Origin: Thiohalospira halophila DSM 15071 | Lineage (GTDB): Bacteria; Pseudomonadota; Gammaproteobacteria; Thiohalospirales; Thiohalospiraceae | Reading direction: 5' to 3' | Length of the DNA: 64,000 nucleotides | Assembly (NCBI RefSeq): GCF_900112605.1 | Contig: NZ_FOMJ01000001.1 | Location: 334,577-398,576, forward strand | In this document: positions 43,952 through 52,919 of the stretch, piece by piece | How positions within the stretch are numbered: the stretch's first letter is position 1 | How the letters are laid out: every line of letters begins with the position of its first letter | Translations under genes and position numbers: made by a program | Notes under the pieces: generated by a model | Databases searched by the model: none | Seen by the model: the letters and a program-made list of their open reading frames with translations, nothing else | Told to the model about the DNA's origin: nothing

Positions 43952-46128
43952 CTAGCGAAGACCGGGAGGCCTCCGGAGACGAGGGGGGGCTCTACATCCA
44001 GCTCATTAGTGTCCACGGCCTCATCCGGGGGCAAAACCTCGAACTCGGCCGGGACGCCGATACCGGCGGGCAGACCCTCTACGTGGTCGAGCTGGCCCGG
44101 GCTCTGGCCGAGCATCCACGGGTGGACCGGGTGGACCTGCTTACCCGCCAGGTCGTCGACGCCAAGGTGGACGACGACTACGCCGAGCCGGAAGAGCCGC
44201 TCTCCGACGGGGCCCGGATCGTCCGGCTGCCCTGCGGTCCGCGGCGCTACCTGCGCAAGGAGGCCCTCTGGCCCTACCTGGGGCAGTTCGCCGACCGGGC
44301 GCTCCAGCACATCCGCGAGGTGGGGCGGCTGCCGGACGTCGTCCACAGCCACTACGCCGACGCCGGCTTCGTCGGCGGCCGGCTTGCCGACCTGCTGGGC
44401 GTGCCGCTGGTCCACACCGGCCACTCCCTGGGCCGGGACAAGCGCGCCCGGCTGCTGCAGCGCGGGGTCAAGGAGTCCCGGCTGGAGGAGGTCTACAACA
44501 TGGGACGCCGGATCGAGGCGGAGGAGGCGACCCTGGACCGCGCCTCCCTGGTCATCGCCTCCACCCGGCAGGAGGTGGACGAGCAGTACGCCGCTTACGA
44601 CCACTACGAGCCCCGGCGCATGGAGGTCATTCCCCCAGGGGTCGACCTCTCGCGCTTCTGCCCGCCGGTGCCCGACGACCCCGAGCCGACCATCCGCCGG
44701 ACCCTCAATCGCTTCCTGCGGGAGCCGGCCAAGCCGATAATCCTGGCCATGTCCCGCGCCGACGAGCGCAAGAACATGATCGCCCTGGTCAGGGCCTACG
44801 GGGAAAACAGGGACCTGCAGGAGATGGCCAACCTGGTCCTCATCGCCGGCACCCGGGACGATATCGAGGAGCTGGACAAGGGCTCGCGCAGCGTCCTCAC
44901 CCAGCTGCTACTGGCCATCGACCGCTACGACCTCTACGGCAAGGTGGCCTATCCCAAGCAGCACCGCGCCTCGGACGTCCCCCACATCTATCGAACGGCG
45001 GCGCGCAGCCGCGGCGTCTTCGTCAATCCGGCGCTCACCGAGCCCTTCGGCCTGACCCTCATCGAGGCCGCGGCCAGCGGACTGCCCATCGTGGCCACCC
45101 GGGATGGCGGGCCGCGGGACATCATCGCCAACTGCCGCAACGGGGCGCTCATCGACCCGTACGACATCGACTCCATCGCCGACGGGCTGCGCCAGGCGCT
45201 GGGCAATCGTCGGCGGTGGCGCCGCTGGTCCCAGAACGGAGTGAGGGGTGCCCACGACCACTACTCCTGGCCGGGCCACGCCGAGAAGTACATCCGCGCC
45301 GTGGACCGGGTGCTCCAGCGCTTCGCCGGCCCCCAGGCGAGTCTGGCGCCGGCCAACCGCAGCCGCCTGCCCACCATCCAGCGGCTGGCCGTCACCGAGC
45401 TGGACAATACCCTGCTGGGGGACGACGAGGCCGCCGACGAGCTGGTGGCCGCGCTACGCGAGCAGGGGGAGAATACCGGCCTGGGCGTGGTTACCGGCCG
45501 GACGCTGAAGTCCACGCGAGAGGTCCTGGCGGAGCACGGGATCCCCACGCCGGATATCCTCATCACGGCCGCCGGCGCCGAGATCCACTACACCCATCGG
45601 GGTGGTCGCTGCGTCCCGGACCGCAGCTGGCGCAGCCACATCGACTACCGCTGGAACCCGAAGGCGGTGCGCGAGGCGCTGGGCAAGCTGCCCGGGCTCA
45701 AGCTCCAGCCCCGGCGGGAGCAGCACCCCTTCAAGGTGAGCTACTTCCTGGATGCCGAACGCGCCCCGGCCATCAAGACCATTCGCAAACACCTGCGCCA
45801 GCAGGGGATCCCGGCCACGGTGAACGCCGCCTACGGCAGCTACGTCGACATCCTGCCCATCCGCGCCTCCAAGGCGCAGGCGGTGCGCTGGGTCGCCTTC
45901 AAGTGGGGGCTGGACATGGACCAGGTACTGGTCGCCGGCGGCGCCGAGGACGACGAAGAGATGCTGCTGGGGGATACCCTGGCCATCGTTGTAGGCAGCC
46001 ACGCCCCGGGCCTGGAGCGGCTGCCGGACCGACGCGAGGGGATCTACCTGGCGGCCGGCCATCACGCCCGCGGGATCCTCGAGGGGCTGCGGTACTATGG
46101 CGTCCTGCCGGATGAGGGAGGCGGGTAG
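43948..46128 (+). CDS. Sucrose-phosphate synthase with C-terminal degenerate phosphatase domain
   Basis: A 726-aa fusion. The GT4 half (about 1-465) has D-T-G-G-Q-T-L-Y-V-V-E-L (about 30-41), S-H-Y-A-D-A-G, and N-P-A-L-T-E-P-F-G-L-T-L-I-E-A-A (nucleotide-sugar site). It makes sucrose 6-phosphate from UDP-glucose and fructose 6-phosphate. The HAD half (about 475-720) should start with D-L-D-N-T, but residue 484 is Glu, and the G-D-S-G-N-D motif reads G-G-A-E-D-D (664-669). The phosphatase is therefore probably inactive. An upstream GTG (43939) is possible; the ATGA overlap is preferred. Confidence 0.9.
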   Translation: MTSEDREASGDEGGLYIQLISVHGLIRGQNLELGRDADTGGQTLYVVELARALAEHPRVDRVDLLTRQVVDAKVDDDYAEPEEPLSDGARIVRLPCGPRRYLRKEALWPYLGQFADRALQHIREVGRLPDVVHSHYADAGFVGGRLADLLGVPLVHTGHSLGRDKRARLLQRGVKESRLEEVYNMGRRIEAEEATLDRASLVIASTRQEVDEQYAAYDHYEPRRMEVIPPGVDLSRFCPPVPDDPEPTIRRTLNRFLREPAKPIILAMSRADERKNMIALVRAYGENRDLQEMANLVLIAGTRDDIEELDKGSRSVLTQLLLAIDRYDLYGKVAYPKQHRASDVPHIYRTAARSRGVFVNPALTEPFGLTLIEAAASGLPIVATRDGGPRDIIANCRNGALIDPYDIDSIADGLRQALGNRRRWRRWSQNGVRGAHDHYSWPGHAEKYIRAVDRVLQRFAGPQASLAPANRSRLPTIQRLAVTELDNTLLGDDEAADELVAALREQGENTGLGVVTGRTLKSTREVLAEHGIPTPDILITAAGAEIHYTHRGGRCVPDRSWRSHIDYRWNPKAVREALGKLPGLKLQPRREQHPFKVSYFLDAERAPAIKTIRKHLRQQGIPATVNAAYGSYVDILPIRASKAQAVRWVAFKWGLDMDQVLVAGGAEDDEEMLLGDTLAIVVGSHAPGLERLPDRREGIYLAAGHHARGILEGLRYYGVLPDEGGG

Positions 46129-46135
46129 GAACGGC

Positions 46136-47089
46136 CTACTCGGCCGGTCCGTGGTCGCCCATCGCCTCCAGCGCCTCACGGTAGGCGGCACAGGGGTCCG
46201 TGGGACCGCGCCGCTCGGTGAAGGCGATGAAATCCGCCGGCGGCCCGCCGGCCGCCGCCTCCCGAGCGCCCATCCCGGCCTCCGGGGTGGGGCGTAGCTG
46301 CAGGCTGACCGCCGAACCGTCGGCGCCCTGACGGCGCAGGTGGAAGGGGACTGCGTGGTCCGGGCGGACGTGGCCGGTGCCGGCGACGAGCAGCGTCCCG
46401 CCACCGGTATCAGCCGCCTGCAGCCGTCGGGCCATCCAGGCGTCCCGCAGGAACTGGACCCGCGCCTGGCGCCGGAAGAGGTTGGTGGTGCCGTGGCCGC
46501 AGTGGGCCTCCCGCACCTCGCCGCGGAGCGCCTCCATGACATCCCCCGGTGGCTCGTCCGCCAGGGCGAGCCGGGTGCGGATGTCAGCCCCCAGGGCGGT
46601 GAAGCCGTCGCGGTGGACATCCATGGTGGTCGCACGGTCCGGGTTCCCGGCGTAGAGCGGCCAGCCGGCCTCCAGGGCCGCGGCGAAGAGGGGCTCGTAG
46701 AGGGAGAAGTCGGGCCAGCCGCTCTCGTTCCAGGCCACCGCCTGTGCCACTGCCCCGACCTCCCGGGGTGGCTGGTTGCGCAGCCCCTTCAGGGCCGCCT
46801 CGTCCTCGGCATCGAACATCTCGGCCACCAGGGCGCGCCGCTGGCCCCGGCGGGCCAGCGCCTCCACCAGCCGGCCCTGGAGTGCATGGTGGCCGGGGTG
46901 GTCGTGCTGCTCCCCGACCAGGATGTGCTCGCGGTCGGCCAGCCGGTCCACCAGAGTCGGGAAGTCGATGAACTCGCCGGCCGCCACGTCCCAGTAGCGC
47001 CCCTCCAGGGCATCGCCCGCCGGCTGGTTCGGTCCACAGGCGACCAGCGGCACCAGGAGGAGGGCGAGCAGCAGTGGCCGCCGGGGCAC
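46136..47089 (-). CDS. ChaN-like haem-regulated lipoprotein
   Basis: A 317-aa protein. The GTG start at 47089 gives an 18-residue lipoprotein signal peptide with lipobox L-V-A-C (Cys 18). The domain begins with I-L-V-G-E-Q-H-D-H-P-G-H-H, the ChaN/PF04187 signature (about 55-67), and has H-C-G-H-G later. ChaN proteins bind haem and are often iron-regulated; the substrate is unknown. In-frame ATG starts at 47134 and 47167 exist but would add residues before the signal peptide and run into the divergent gene. Confidence 0.8.
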   Translation of the reverse strand: MPRRPLLLALLLVPLVACGPNQPAGDALEGRYWDVAAGEFIDFPTLVDRLADREHILVGEQHDHPGHHALQGRLVEALARRGQRRALVAEMFDAEDEAALKGLRNQPPREVGAVAQAVAWNESGWPDFSLYEPLFAAALEAGWPLYAGNPDRATTMDVHRDGFTALGADIRTRLALADEPPGDVMEALRGEVREAHCGHGTTNLFRRQARVQFLRDAWMARRLQAADTGGGTLLVAGTGHVRPDHAVPFHLRRQGADGSAVSLQLRPTPEAGMGAREAAAGGPPADFIAFTERRGPTDPCAAYREALEAMGDHGPAE

Positions 47090-47132
47090 GGCGGCGGTTA
47101 CAGTGGCCCCAAAAGCGCCGGAGAATCGCCCC

Positions 47133-47516
47133 ATGAATCTGGAAAAGGTTACCTTCGCCTTCTTCATCGTCTTCGCCCTTACCGTGAACTTCGGTTTCGT
47201 CTGGGGGGAGGTGGACGTCCCCGCCCATCATAGTGTCTACGAGCTCTACGCGGCCCTGGTGGTGAGCCTCATCGCCACTATCCTCAAGTTCGGCGACCGC
47301 ACCCATATCGGCGCCGTGATGCTGGCCACCAGCCTGGTGGCCGACCTCCAGCTCATCGCCGCGGCGGTGGTCTGGGCGGTGGCGGAGCATGTTACCGGGA
47401 CCGGAACCACGCCCACCGTGATGGCCCACGTGGTCTCCATCGCCGGCGGGGCTCTGCTGGCCAACCTCATGTCGGTGATCCTGCTGGTCATCGAGACCGT
47501 TACCGTCCGGCGGTAG
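47133..47516 (+). CDS. DUF6394 family membrane protein
   Basis: A 127-aa protein with four hydrophobic stretches. The start M-N-L-E-K-V-T-F-A-F-F-I-V-F-A-L-T-x-N-F-G and the E-L-Y-A-A-L-V-V-S-L-I-A-T-I-L-K-F-G-D-R-T-H-I-G motif match what I remember as DUF6394. Function unknown. It sits 4 bp before an ion channel gene, so a joint ion-related role is possible. Its start region overlaps the 5' region of the divergent ChaN gene. Confidence 0.75.
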   Translation: MNLEKVTFAFFIVFALTVNFGFVWGEVDVPAHHSVYELYAALVVSLIATILKFGDRTHIGAVMLATSLVADLQLIAAAVVWAVAEHVTGTGTTPTVMAHVVSIAGGALLANLMSVILLVIETVTVRR

Positions 47517-47520
47517 GACC

Positions 47521-49227
47521 ATGGTACGCCGGGTCCTGCCCATCCTGCTGCTGCGGCTGCGCACGCCGCTGGTGGCCCTGGTGGCGGTCTACGCCGTCAC
47601 CATCCTCGGCTTCGTCCTCATACCGGGGGAGAACAATGCCGGCGAGCCCTGGCGCATGGACTTCTTCCACGCCTTCTACTTCGTCAGCTACATGGGCTCG
47701 ACCATCGGCTTCGGCGAGATCCCGTACCCCTTCACGCCGGCGCAGCGATTGTGGGCGACGGTCTCCATCTACGCCACGGTCTTCACCTGGCTCTATACCA
47801 TCGGTTCGCTCCTGGCGCACCTGCAGGATCCCGCCCTGCGGCGGCTGGTCCAGGAGGGGGCCTTCCGGCGGGACGTCCGCCGTCTGGGCGAGCCCTTCTA
47901 TGTCGTCTGCGGTTATGGCGACACCGGCTCGGCCCTGGTCCGCGGGCTGGACGAACGCGGTCTGCAGAGCGTCGTGGTGGATATTGACGGCGAGCGCCGG
48001 GACGAGCTGGCCACGGATCTGCTCACTCGCCACGTGCCGGGGCTGGCCGGGGACGCGGCGGATCCCCGCGCCCTGGAGATGGCCGGCCTTTCGGCACCCC
48101 AGTGCCAGGGGGTCCTGGCCGTCACCAACGACGATCGGGCCAACCTGGCGGTCTGCGTCAGCGCCCGGGTTCTGCGGTCGGGGCTGATGACGGTGGGGCG
48201 GGCGGAGCGCGGGGAGACCGAGGAGAACATGCGCTCCTTCGGTACCGACCACGTCATCAATCCCTTCGAGACCTTCGCCGACCGCTTCACCACGGCGCTG
48301 CGCTCCCCCGGTATGTACCTGCTCTATGAGTGGCTGGCGACCACCGACGAGGGGCGACTGGCCGAGCCCGTCCTGCCACCGGCGGGGACCTGGGTCATCG
48401 CCGGGTACGGCCGGTTCGGCCGGGCCGTGGCGCGGTACCTGGAGTTCCACGGCCAGCCCTATCGCGCCATTGACCCGGAGCCGGCGCCGGACGAGATGGC
48501 GGAGGTCGTGGACGGTCGCGGGACCGATGCCGTGGCCCTGCGTGCCGCCGGGGTCGAGTCGGCCGTGGGCGTGGTGGCGGCCACCGACGATGACGCCGAC
48601 AATCTCTCGGTCATCATGACGGCCCGGGAGCTCAATCCCGGGCTCTTCACTATCGCCCGCCAGACCCAGCGCCGCAACGACGACCTCTTCGCCGCCGCTG
48701 AGCTGGACATGGTCATGCAGCCCGGAACCATCATGGCCAGCCGCATCCTCAGCCTGGTGACCACGCCGCTGCTCACCGATTTCCTGCGCCATGCCCGGCA
48801 TCAGGAGGCGGACTGGGCGAACCTGCTGGTGAGCCGTATCGCGGGCCTGCTGCCCGAGGGGGAGGCGCCGGAGGTCTGGGGCGTCCGTCTGGACGAGTAC
48901 GATGCACCGGCGATCATCGGCTGGCTGGGGGAGGGGAGCGAGATCCCCCTGGGAACCCTCCTGCGGGACCCGCGGGAGGCCAGCAGGGGGCTGTGGGCAC
49001 TGCCCCTGCTGCGGCAGCGGGCCGACGGCTCCGAGGAGCTGCTGCCCGACCTCGGAACCGCCCTGGTCGCCGGCGACCGGCTCCTCTTTGCCGGCCGGCA
49101 CGGCATCCGCGCCCGCCAGCGCTGGATCCTGGACAACCGGAATGTGCTGGCCTATCTCCTGCGCGGGCGGGCGATGCCGGAGAGCCTTCTGTGGCGGCGG
49201 CTGGGCAGCCTCTTTACTGGACCTTGA
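47521..49227 (+). CDS. Two-RCK ion channel (TrkA-N domain)
   Basis: A 568-aa protein. The N-terminal pore part (about 1-110) has two transmembrane helices around a P-loop S-T-I-G-F-G-E, a K+-channel-type filter. Two RCK/TrkA-N domains follow (about 123-250 and 295-410, each with V-x-G-Y-G-x-x-G) and then TrkA-C-like parts. It should be a ligand-gated K+ channel; the filter differs from T-V-G-Y-G, so ion selectivity is uncertain. It follows the DUF6394 gene after 4 bp. Confidence 0.88.
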   Translation: MVRRVLPILLLRLRTPLVALVAVYAVTILGFVLIPGENNAGEPWRMDFFHAFYFVSYMGSTIGFGEIPYPFTPAQRLWATVSIYATVFTWLYTIGSLLAHLQDPALRRLVQEGAFRRDVRRLGEPFYVVCGYGDTGSALVRGLDERGLQSVVVDIDGERRDELATDLLTRHVPGLAGDAADPRALEMAGLSAPQCQGVLAVTNDDRANLAVCVSARVLRSGLMTVGRAERGETEENMRSFGTDHVINPFETFADRFTTALRSPGMYLLYEWLATTDEGRLAEPVLPPAGTWVIAGYGRFGRAVARYLEFHGQPYRAIDPEPAPDEMAEVVDGRGTDAVALRAAGVESAVGVVAATDDDADNLSVIMTARELNPGLFTIARQTQRRNDDLFAAAELDMVMQPGTIMASRILSLVTTPLLTDFLRHARHQEADWANLLVSRIAGLLPEGEAPEVWGVRLDEYDAPAIIGWLGEGSEIPLGTLLRDPREASRGLWALPLLRQRADGSEELLPDLGTALVAGDRLLFAGRHGIRARQRWILDNRNVLAYLLRGRAMPESLLWRRLGSLFTGP

Positions 49228-49711
49228 TGTACTGGAAACCGTCGCGCTGGAGTTCGGCCACGCGGACCACGCCGGAGGGGACCACGTCCACGTTGGCGTA
49301 GAGGTCCTCCTCCTCCAGTTTGCCGATGGTGCGAGTGATGTCGCAGAGCTCCAGCTTCACGTCGTGGACGTTGGCCAGGGTCTGCAACCGATCCCGGAAC
49401 TCGGCGCGCCGGCTCTCGAAGGCCTCCGGCGTCTCGAAGGGGGTGCCCGCCATCTCCTCGTCGGTGACATAGCGCACCGCCTGGGAGATGAAGACCATGC
49501 GCACGTCGTACTCCAGCAGCTGTTCCTTGTAGTGCTTGACCATGTTGCGCACGTTGATGAGCGTGAGATTGAAACGATCGGGGTCAGCGAAATCGACGTG
49601 GAAGACGACCTTGCGGTCGACATCGTCATCGGGCTCGGCTGCGACCGGGGTGGTCACGCCGGTGATCAGCAGGGCTGCCAGGAAGAGAACGAGGTTGCGG
49701 ATACGGGTCAT
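49214..49711 (-). CDS. Secreted DsrE/DsrF-like protein
   Basis: A 165-aa protein with a signal peptide ending near A-A-E (about residue 26). The mature part has the DsrE fold: V-F-H-V-D strand, N-V-R-N-M-V-K-H-Y helix and V-R-M-V-F-I-S-Q strand. One Cys (L-E-L-C-D-I, about 131) is conserved in many sulfur-trafficking DsrE proteins. In a sulfur oxidiser such periplasmic forms may handle sulfane sulfur, though the role is inferred. Convergent with the channel gene by 14 bp. Confidence 0.75.
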   Translation of the reverse strand: MTRIRNLVLFLAALLITGVTTPVAAEPDDDVDRKVVFHVDFADPDRFNLTLINVRNMVKHYKEQLLEYDVRMVFISQAVRYVTDEEMAGTPFETPEAFESRRAEFRDRLQTLANVHDVKLELCDITRTIGKLEEEDLYANVDVVPSGVVRVAELQRDGFQYIKVQ

Positions 49712-49916
49712 GATGGGGAACTCCTGGTTCGAATGAGGCCAAATCGTATTACCAGCCGAGAAGGCTAGCACGGCCGTCCAGATCTGCCCGGGCAGACCGG
49801 GAGCGGGTCCCGTCGTGTGACCACGACCAGAGCCAAAAGTGCCTTGAAAAGCGGAGGCGGGGGTGCAAGAGTCAGGAAGGAGGCCAATCGGTCTCACGAC
49901 GAGAGGAGGAGCCTGC

Positions 49917-50240
49917 ATGGGACATTTCGCCAATGCCGAGGAGATCGGCGCTCTGGAAAAGGATCTGGAGGCCGAGCGTCCCGTCCCCAACAAGGATCCG
50001 GACCAGACCCACGTGGTCTACTGGCACGTCTTCCGTCGGCGGGAGGATGTCGTCGCTTTCGCCCGTTCGGTGATGCTCGAGTCCGGGGAAGAGCTGGTCG
50101 CCGGCCATTGCGAGGATGATCTCGGCCCGCTCTGGTGGCTTGGAGTCCGGGTGGATGACCTGTCGAAGTGGGGAAACCGGAGCGCCATCCACAAGATCGA
50201 CGCCGGAGACGGGGAGAATCCCGGTTCCTCCATGCTCTGA
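49917..50240 (+). CDS. Hypothetical protein, 107 aa
   Basis: A soluble acidic protein with T-H-V-V-Y-W-H-V-F-R-R-R-E-D-V and P-L-W-W-L-G-V-R. It somewhat recalls RraB-like folds (strand, helix, aromatic strand), but I do not recognise it with confidence. GAGAGGAGGA lies about 7 bp before the ATG, a strong ribosome-binding site that supports translation. Located between the DsrE-like and FKBP genes. Confidence 0.6.
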   Translation: MGHFANAEEIGALEKDLEAERPVPNKDPDQTHVVYWHVFRRREDVVAFARSVMLESGEELVAGHCEDDLGPLWWLGVRVDDLSKWGNRSAIHKIDAGDGENPGSSML

Positions 50241-50284
50241 GGGCAACGCCCGCGGGACCCGGAAGTCCCGCGGTCGAGGTGGTC

Positions 50285-50986
50285 CTACTCGGCGTCGGCC
50301 TCGAGGAGCTCGATCTCGAAGATCAGCGTCTCGCCGGGGCCTATGGCCGGGCCGGCGCCCTGCTCGCCATAGGCCATCTCCGGCGGGATGACCACCTGCC
50401 ACTTGCCGCCTTCCTTCATCTTCGGCAGGACCTGCTGCCAGCCCTTGATGACGGAGTCGGTGGGGAAGGTCACCGGCTCGCCGCGCTCGCGGGAGCTGTC
50501 GAAGACCTCACCGTCGACGGTCTCGCCGTGGTAGTGGACGCGAACGGTATCGCCGGCCGCCGGACTGTCGCCATCACCGGCCTCCAGCACCTTCCAGGCG
50601 ACGCCATCCTCGCTGACCTGGACGCCGTCCCCCGCCTTGAATTCCTCCAGATACTCGCCGCCGGCCTCGCGGTTGGACTCGGCCTCCTGACGCTGCTCGT
50701 CCATGCGCTTCTGCTGGGCGGCCTGCATGGCGGCCTGCATGGCCTCTTGGTCCAGGGCCGGGTCCTGGCCCTCCAGGGCGTCGCGGATGGCCGCGGCTAC
50801 GGCGTTGCCATCCAGCTCCATGCCGCTGCGCTGGATGTTCTGGCCCACTTGCCAGCCCACGGCGTAGGAGTGTCGGGCCTCGTCGCTTTCCAGGTCGGGC
50901 TCGCTGCCGCCCCCGTTACAGCCGGCGAGGGCCATCAGGCCCGCGGGGAGCAGGATCGTCAGTCGGTTCACGGTGAAACTCCTCAT
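50285..50986 (-). CDS. FKBP-type peptidyl-prolyl isomerase lipoprotein
   Basis: A 233-aa protein. The signal peptide has lipobox L-A-G-C (Cys about 23). The N-terminal helical dimerisation part (about 30-115, Gln/Glu/Met-rich) and the C-terminal FKBP domain (about 125-230; V-R-V-H-Y-H-G, D-S-S-x-x-R-G-E-P, G-W-Q-Q-V-L-P and I-P-P-E-M-A-Y-G) are FkpA/Mip-like. It acts as a periplasmic isomerase/chaperone anchored by lipid. ATG 50986 precedes the lipobox by a standard length. Divergent from the antiporter. Confidence 0.93.
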   Translation of the reverse strand: MRSFTVNRLTILLPAGLMALAGCNGGGSEPDLESDEARHSYAVGWQVGQNIQRSGMELDGNAVAAAIRDALEGQDPALDQEAMQAAMQAAQQKRMDEQRQEAESNREAGGEYLEEFKAGDGVQVSEDGVAWKVLEAGDGDSPAAGDTVRVHYHGETVDGEVFDSSRERGEPVTFPTDSVIKGWQQVLPKMKEGGKWQVVIPPEMAYGEQGAGPAIGPGETLIFEIELLEADAE

Positions 50987-51041
50987 GGGTGGACTACGCT
51001 TCGCATGTTCGCACAGGGGGCGAGAGCGCGGAAGGCGTTGT

Positions 51042-51069
51042 TTGTCCTGCCTCCCTTCGGTGTTACATT
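51042..51069 (+). promoter_or_regulatory. Promoter of the CPA1 antiporter gene
   Basis: TTGTCC at 51042-51047 and TACATT at 51064-51069, 16 bp apart, with an extended -10 TG. It lies 26 bp before the ATG in the gap to the divergent FKBP gene. Confidence 0.55.
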
Positions 51070-51095
51070 GTCGCGCTTGCTCGCGCGGGGGGCCC

Positions 51096-52919
51096 ATGGG
51101 ACACGAACTCACACTACTGTTCGGGCTGGTTCTCATCCTCGGGATGGCGGCGCAGTGGCTGGCGTGGGCGGCCCAGATCCCGGCCATCGTCCTTCTGGCC
51201 ACCGCCGGGATCCTGGTGGGACCGGTCTTCGGCGTCATCGAGCCCTCGCAGGACCTGGGTGGGCTGCTGGAACCGCTGATCAAGCTGGGGGTCGCCATCA
51301 TCCTCTTCGAGGGGGGACTGTCCCTGCAGTGGCACGAGCTGCGCCAGGCCGCCGCCGGCGTTCGCCGCCTGGTCAGTCTCAACGTCCTGTTCATGTTCGC
51401 CTTCGGCAGCACGGCCGCCTTCTATCTGGGGGGGCTGTCCCTCCCGGTGGCCATGGTCTTCGGGGCCATCGGGGTGGTCACCGGCCCCACGGTGATCCTG
51501 CCGCTCTTGCGCCATGCCCGCCTGCGCAAGCGTCCGGCCTCCTTCCTCAAGTGGGAGGGGATCATCAACGATCCCATCGGGGCCATCCTGGCGGTGGCCC
51601 TGTTCGAATACTTCACCTACACCGGCGGCGGCAACGGCGGCTGGCAGGAGATGGCCCTGCACCTGGCCATGGGCCTGGGGCTGGCCGTGGCCCTCGGCGT
51701 CGTCGGCGCCTGGCTCATGGCGGAAGGGCTGCGCCGCGGCCACATGCCGGAGTATCTCAAGGGGCCCATCGCTCTGGCCGGCGCCATCGCGGTCTACATC
51801 GCCGCGGACCTCTACATGGAGGAGCTGGGGCTCATGGCGGTGACCATCTTCGGCCTGGTCCTGGGGAACCGGAAGCTGGCGAGCATCAGCGAGCTGCGTC
51901 GGTTCAAGGAGTACATCGCAGTCATCCTGGTCTCGGCGGTCTTCATCCTCCTGACCGCCGACCTCAAGCCGGCCACCCTGATGGCGCTGGACTGGTCCAC
52001 GCTGGCCCTGCTGGCCGCCATGATCTTCCTGGTGCGGCCGGCTAGCGTCTTCCTGGCCACCCTGGGCACCGACATGAGCTGGCAGGAGCGCACCCTGGTG
52101 GGCTGGATCGCGCCGCGCGGCATCGTGGCTGCCGCCGTGGCCGGCGTCTTCGGCCCCCGCATGGCCGAGCAGGGCTACGCCGGCGGCGAGCTGCTGCTGC
52201 CGCTGGTCTTCGGCCTGATCCTGGCCACCGTGGTCCTCCATGGCTTCACCCTGAGCGGGCTGGCGCGCTACCTGGGCCTCTCCGTCTCGCGCACCAACGG
52301 GGTGCTCATCGTCGGCGCCTCACCCTGGACGGTGGGCCTGGCCGAGGCGCTGCGCGAGGCGCGGGTGCCGGTGCTCATTGCCGACCCCTCGTGGTCGCGC
52401 CTGCGGCCGGTGCGCAACGCCGAGATTCCGGTCTTCCACGGCGAGGTCCTGTCGGAGCACGCCGAGCACACCCTGGAGTTCAACGAGGCGGGCTACCTCC
52501 TGGCCGCCACCGACAACGACGCCTACAACGCCCTGGTCTGCACCCGCTTTGCCGGGGAGTTCGGCCGGCATCGCGTCTTCCAGCTCCCGGCGCCGCAGAA
52601 GAGTGACGAGGGGGCGGTCCCCTATACGCCGGGGATGCGCGGGCAGGTAACGCCCAAGGCGGACGCCTGGTACGACGACCTGGTGGCGGATACCTACCGC
52701 GGCTACGTCTTCCACCGGACCCAGCTGACCGAGAAGTACCCCTACCGCCAGTGGCGGGCCGATGGGGGCGACCGGCTGCTCCCGGTAGCGCTGGTCCGGG
52801 AGGGGCGGCAGGTTCGCTTCTTCTCCCCCGATTCCGAGGTTAACCCTCGAGCCGGGGATACCCTCATCGCCTTTGGTCCGCCCGGTGCCCGGGATGATGC
52901 TCGGGGGCCCGGCGGCTGA
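51096..52919 (+). CDS. CPA1 cation/proton antiporter with RCK-like domain
   Basis: A 607-aa membrane protein. About 12 hydrophobic helices (1-390) with E-G-G-L-S-L-Q-W, I-I-N-D-P-I-G-A (the Asp-Pro of the ion site) and W-I-A-P-R-G-I-V-A-A are NhaP-type features. A cytosolic TrkA-N-like domain follows (about 405-520, G-V-L-I-V-G-A-S-P-W), then a TrkA-C-like part. It would exchange Na+ or K+ for H+ under nucleotide control; halophily makes Na+ likely. The 3' end overlaps the MtfA gene (convergent). Confidence 0.9.
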   Translation: MGHELTLLFGLVLILGMAAQWLAWAAQIPAIVLLATAGILVGPVFGVIEPSQDLGGLLEPLIKLGVAIILFEGGLSLQWHELRQAAAGVRRLVSLNVLFMFAFGSTAAFYLGGLSLPVAMVFGAIGVVTGPTVILPLLRHARLRKRPASFLKWEGIINDPIGAILAVALFEYFTYTGGGNGGWQEMALHLAMGLGLAVALGVVGAWLMAEGLRRGHMPEYLKGPIALAGAIAVYIAADLYMEELGLMAVTIFGLVLGNRKLASISELRRFKEYIAVILVSAVFILLTADLKPATLMALDWSTLALLAAMIFLVRPASVFLATLGTDMSWQERTLVGWIAPRGIVAAAVAGVFGPRMAEQGYAGGELLLPLVFGLILATVVLHGFTLSGLARYLGLSVSRTNGVLIVGASPWTVGLAEALREARVPVLIADPSWSRLRPVRNAEIPVFHGEVLSEHAEHTLEFNEAGYLLAATDNDAYNALVCTRFAGEFGRHRVFQLPAPQKSDEGAVPYTPGMRGQVTPKADAWYDDLVADTYRGYVFHRTQLTEKYPYRQWRADGGDRLLPVALVREGRQVRFFSPDSEVNPRAGDTLIAFGPPGARDDARGPGG

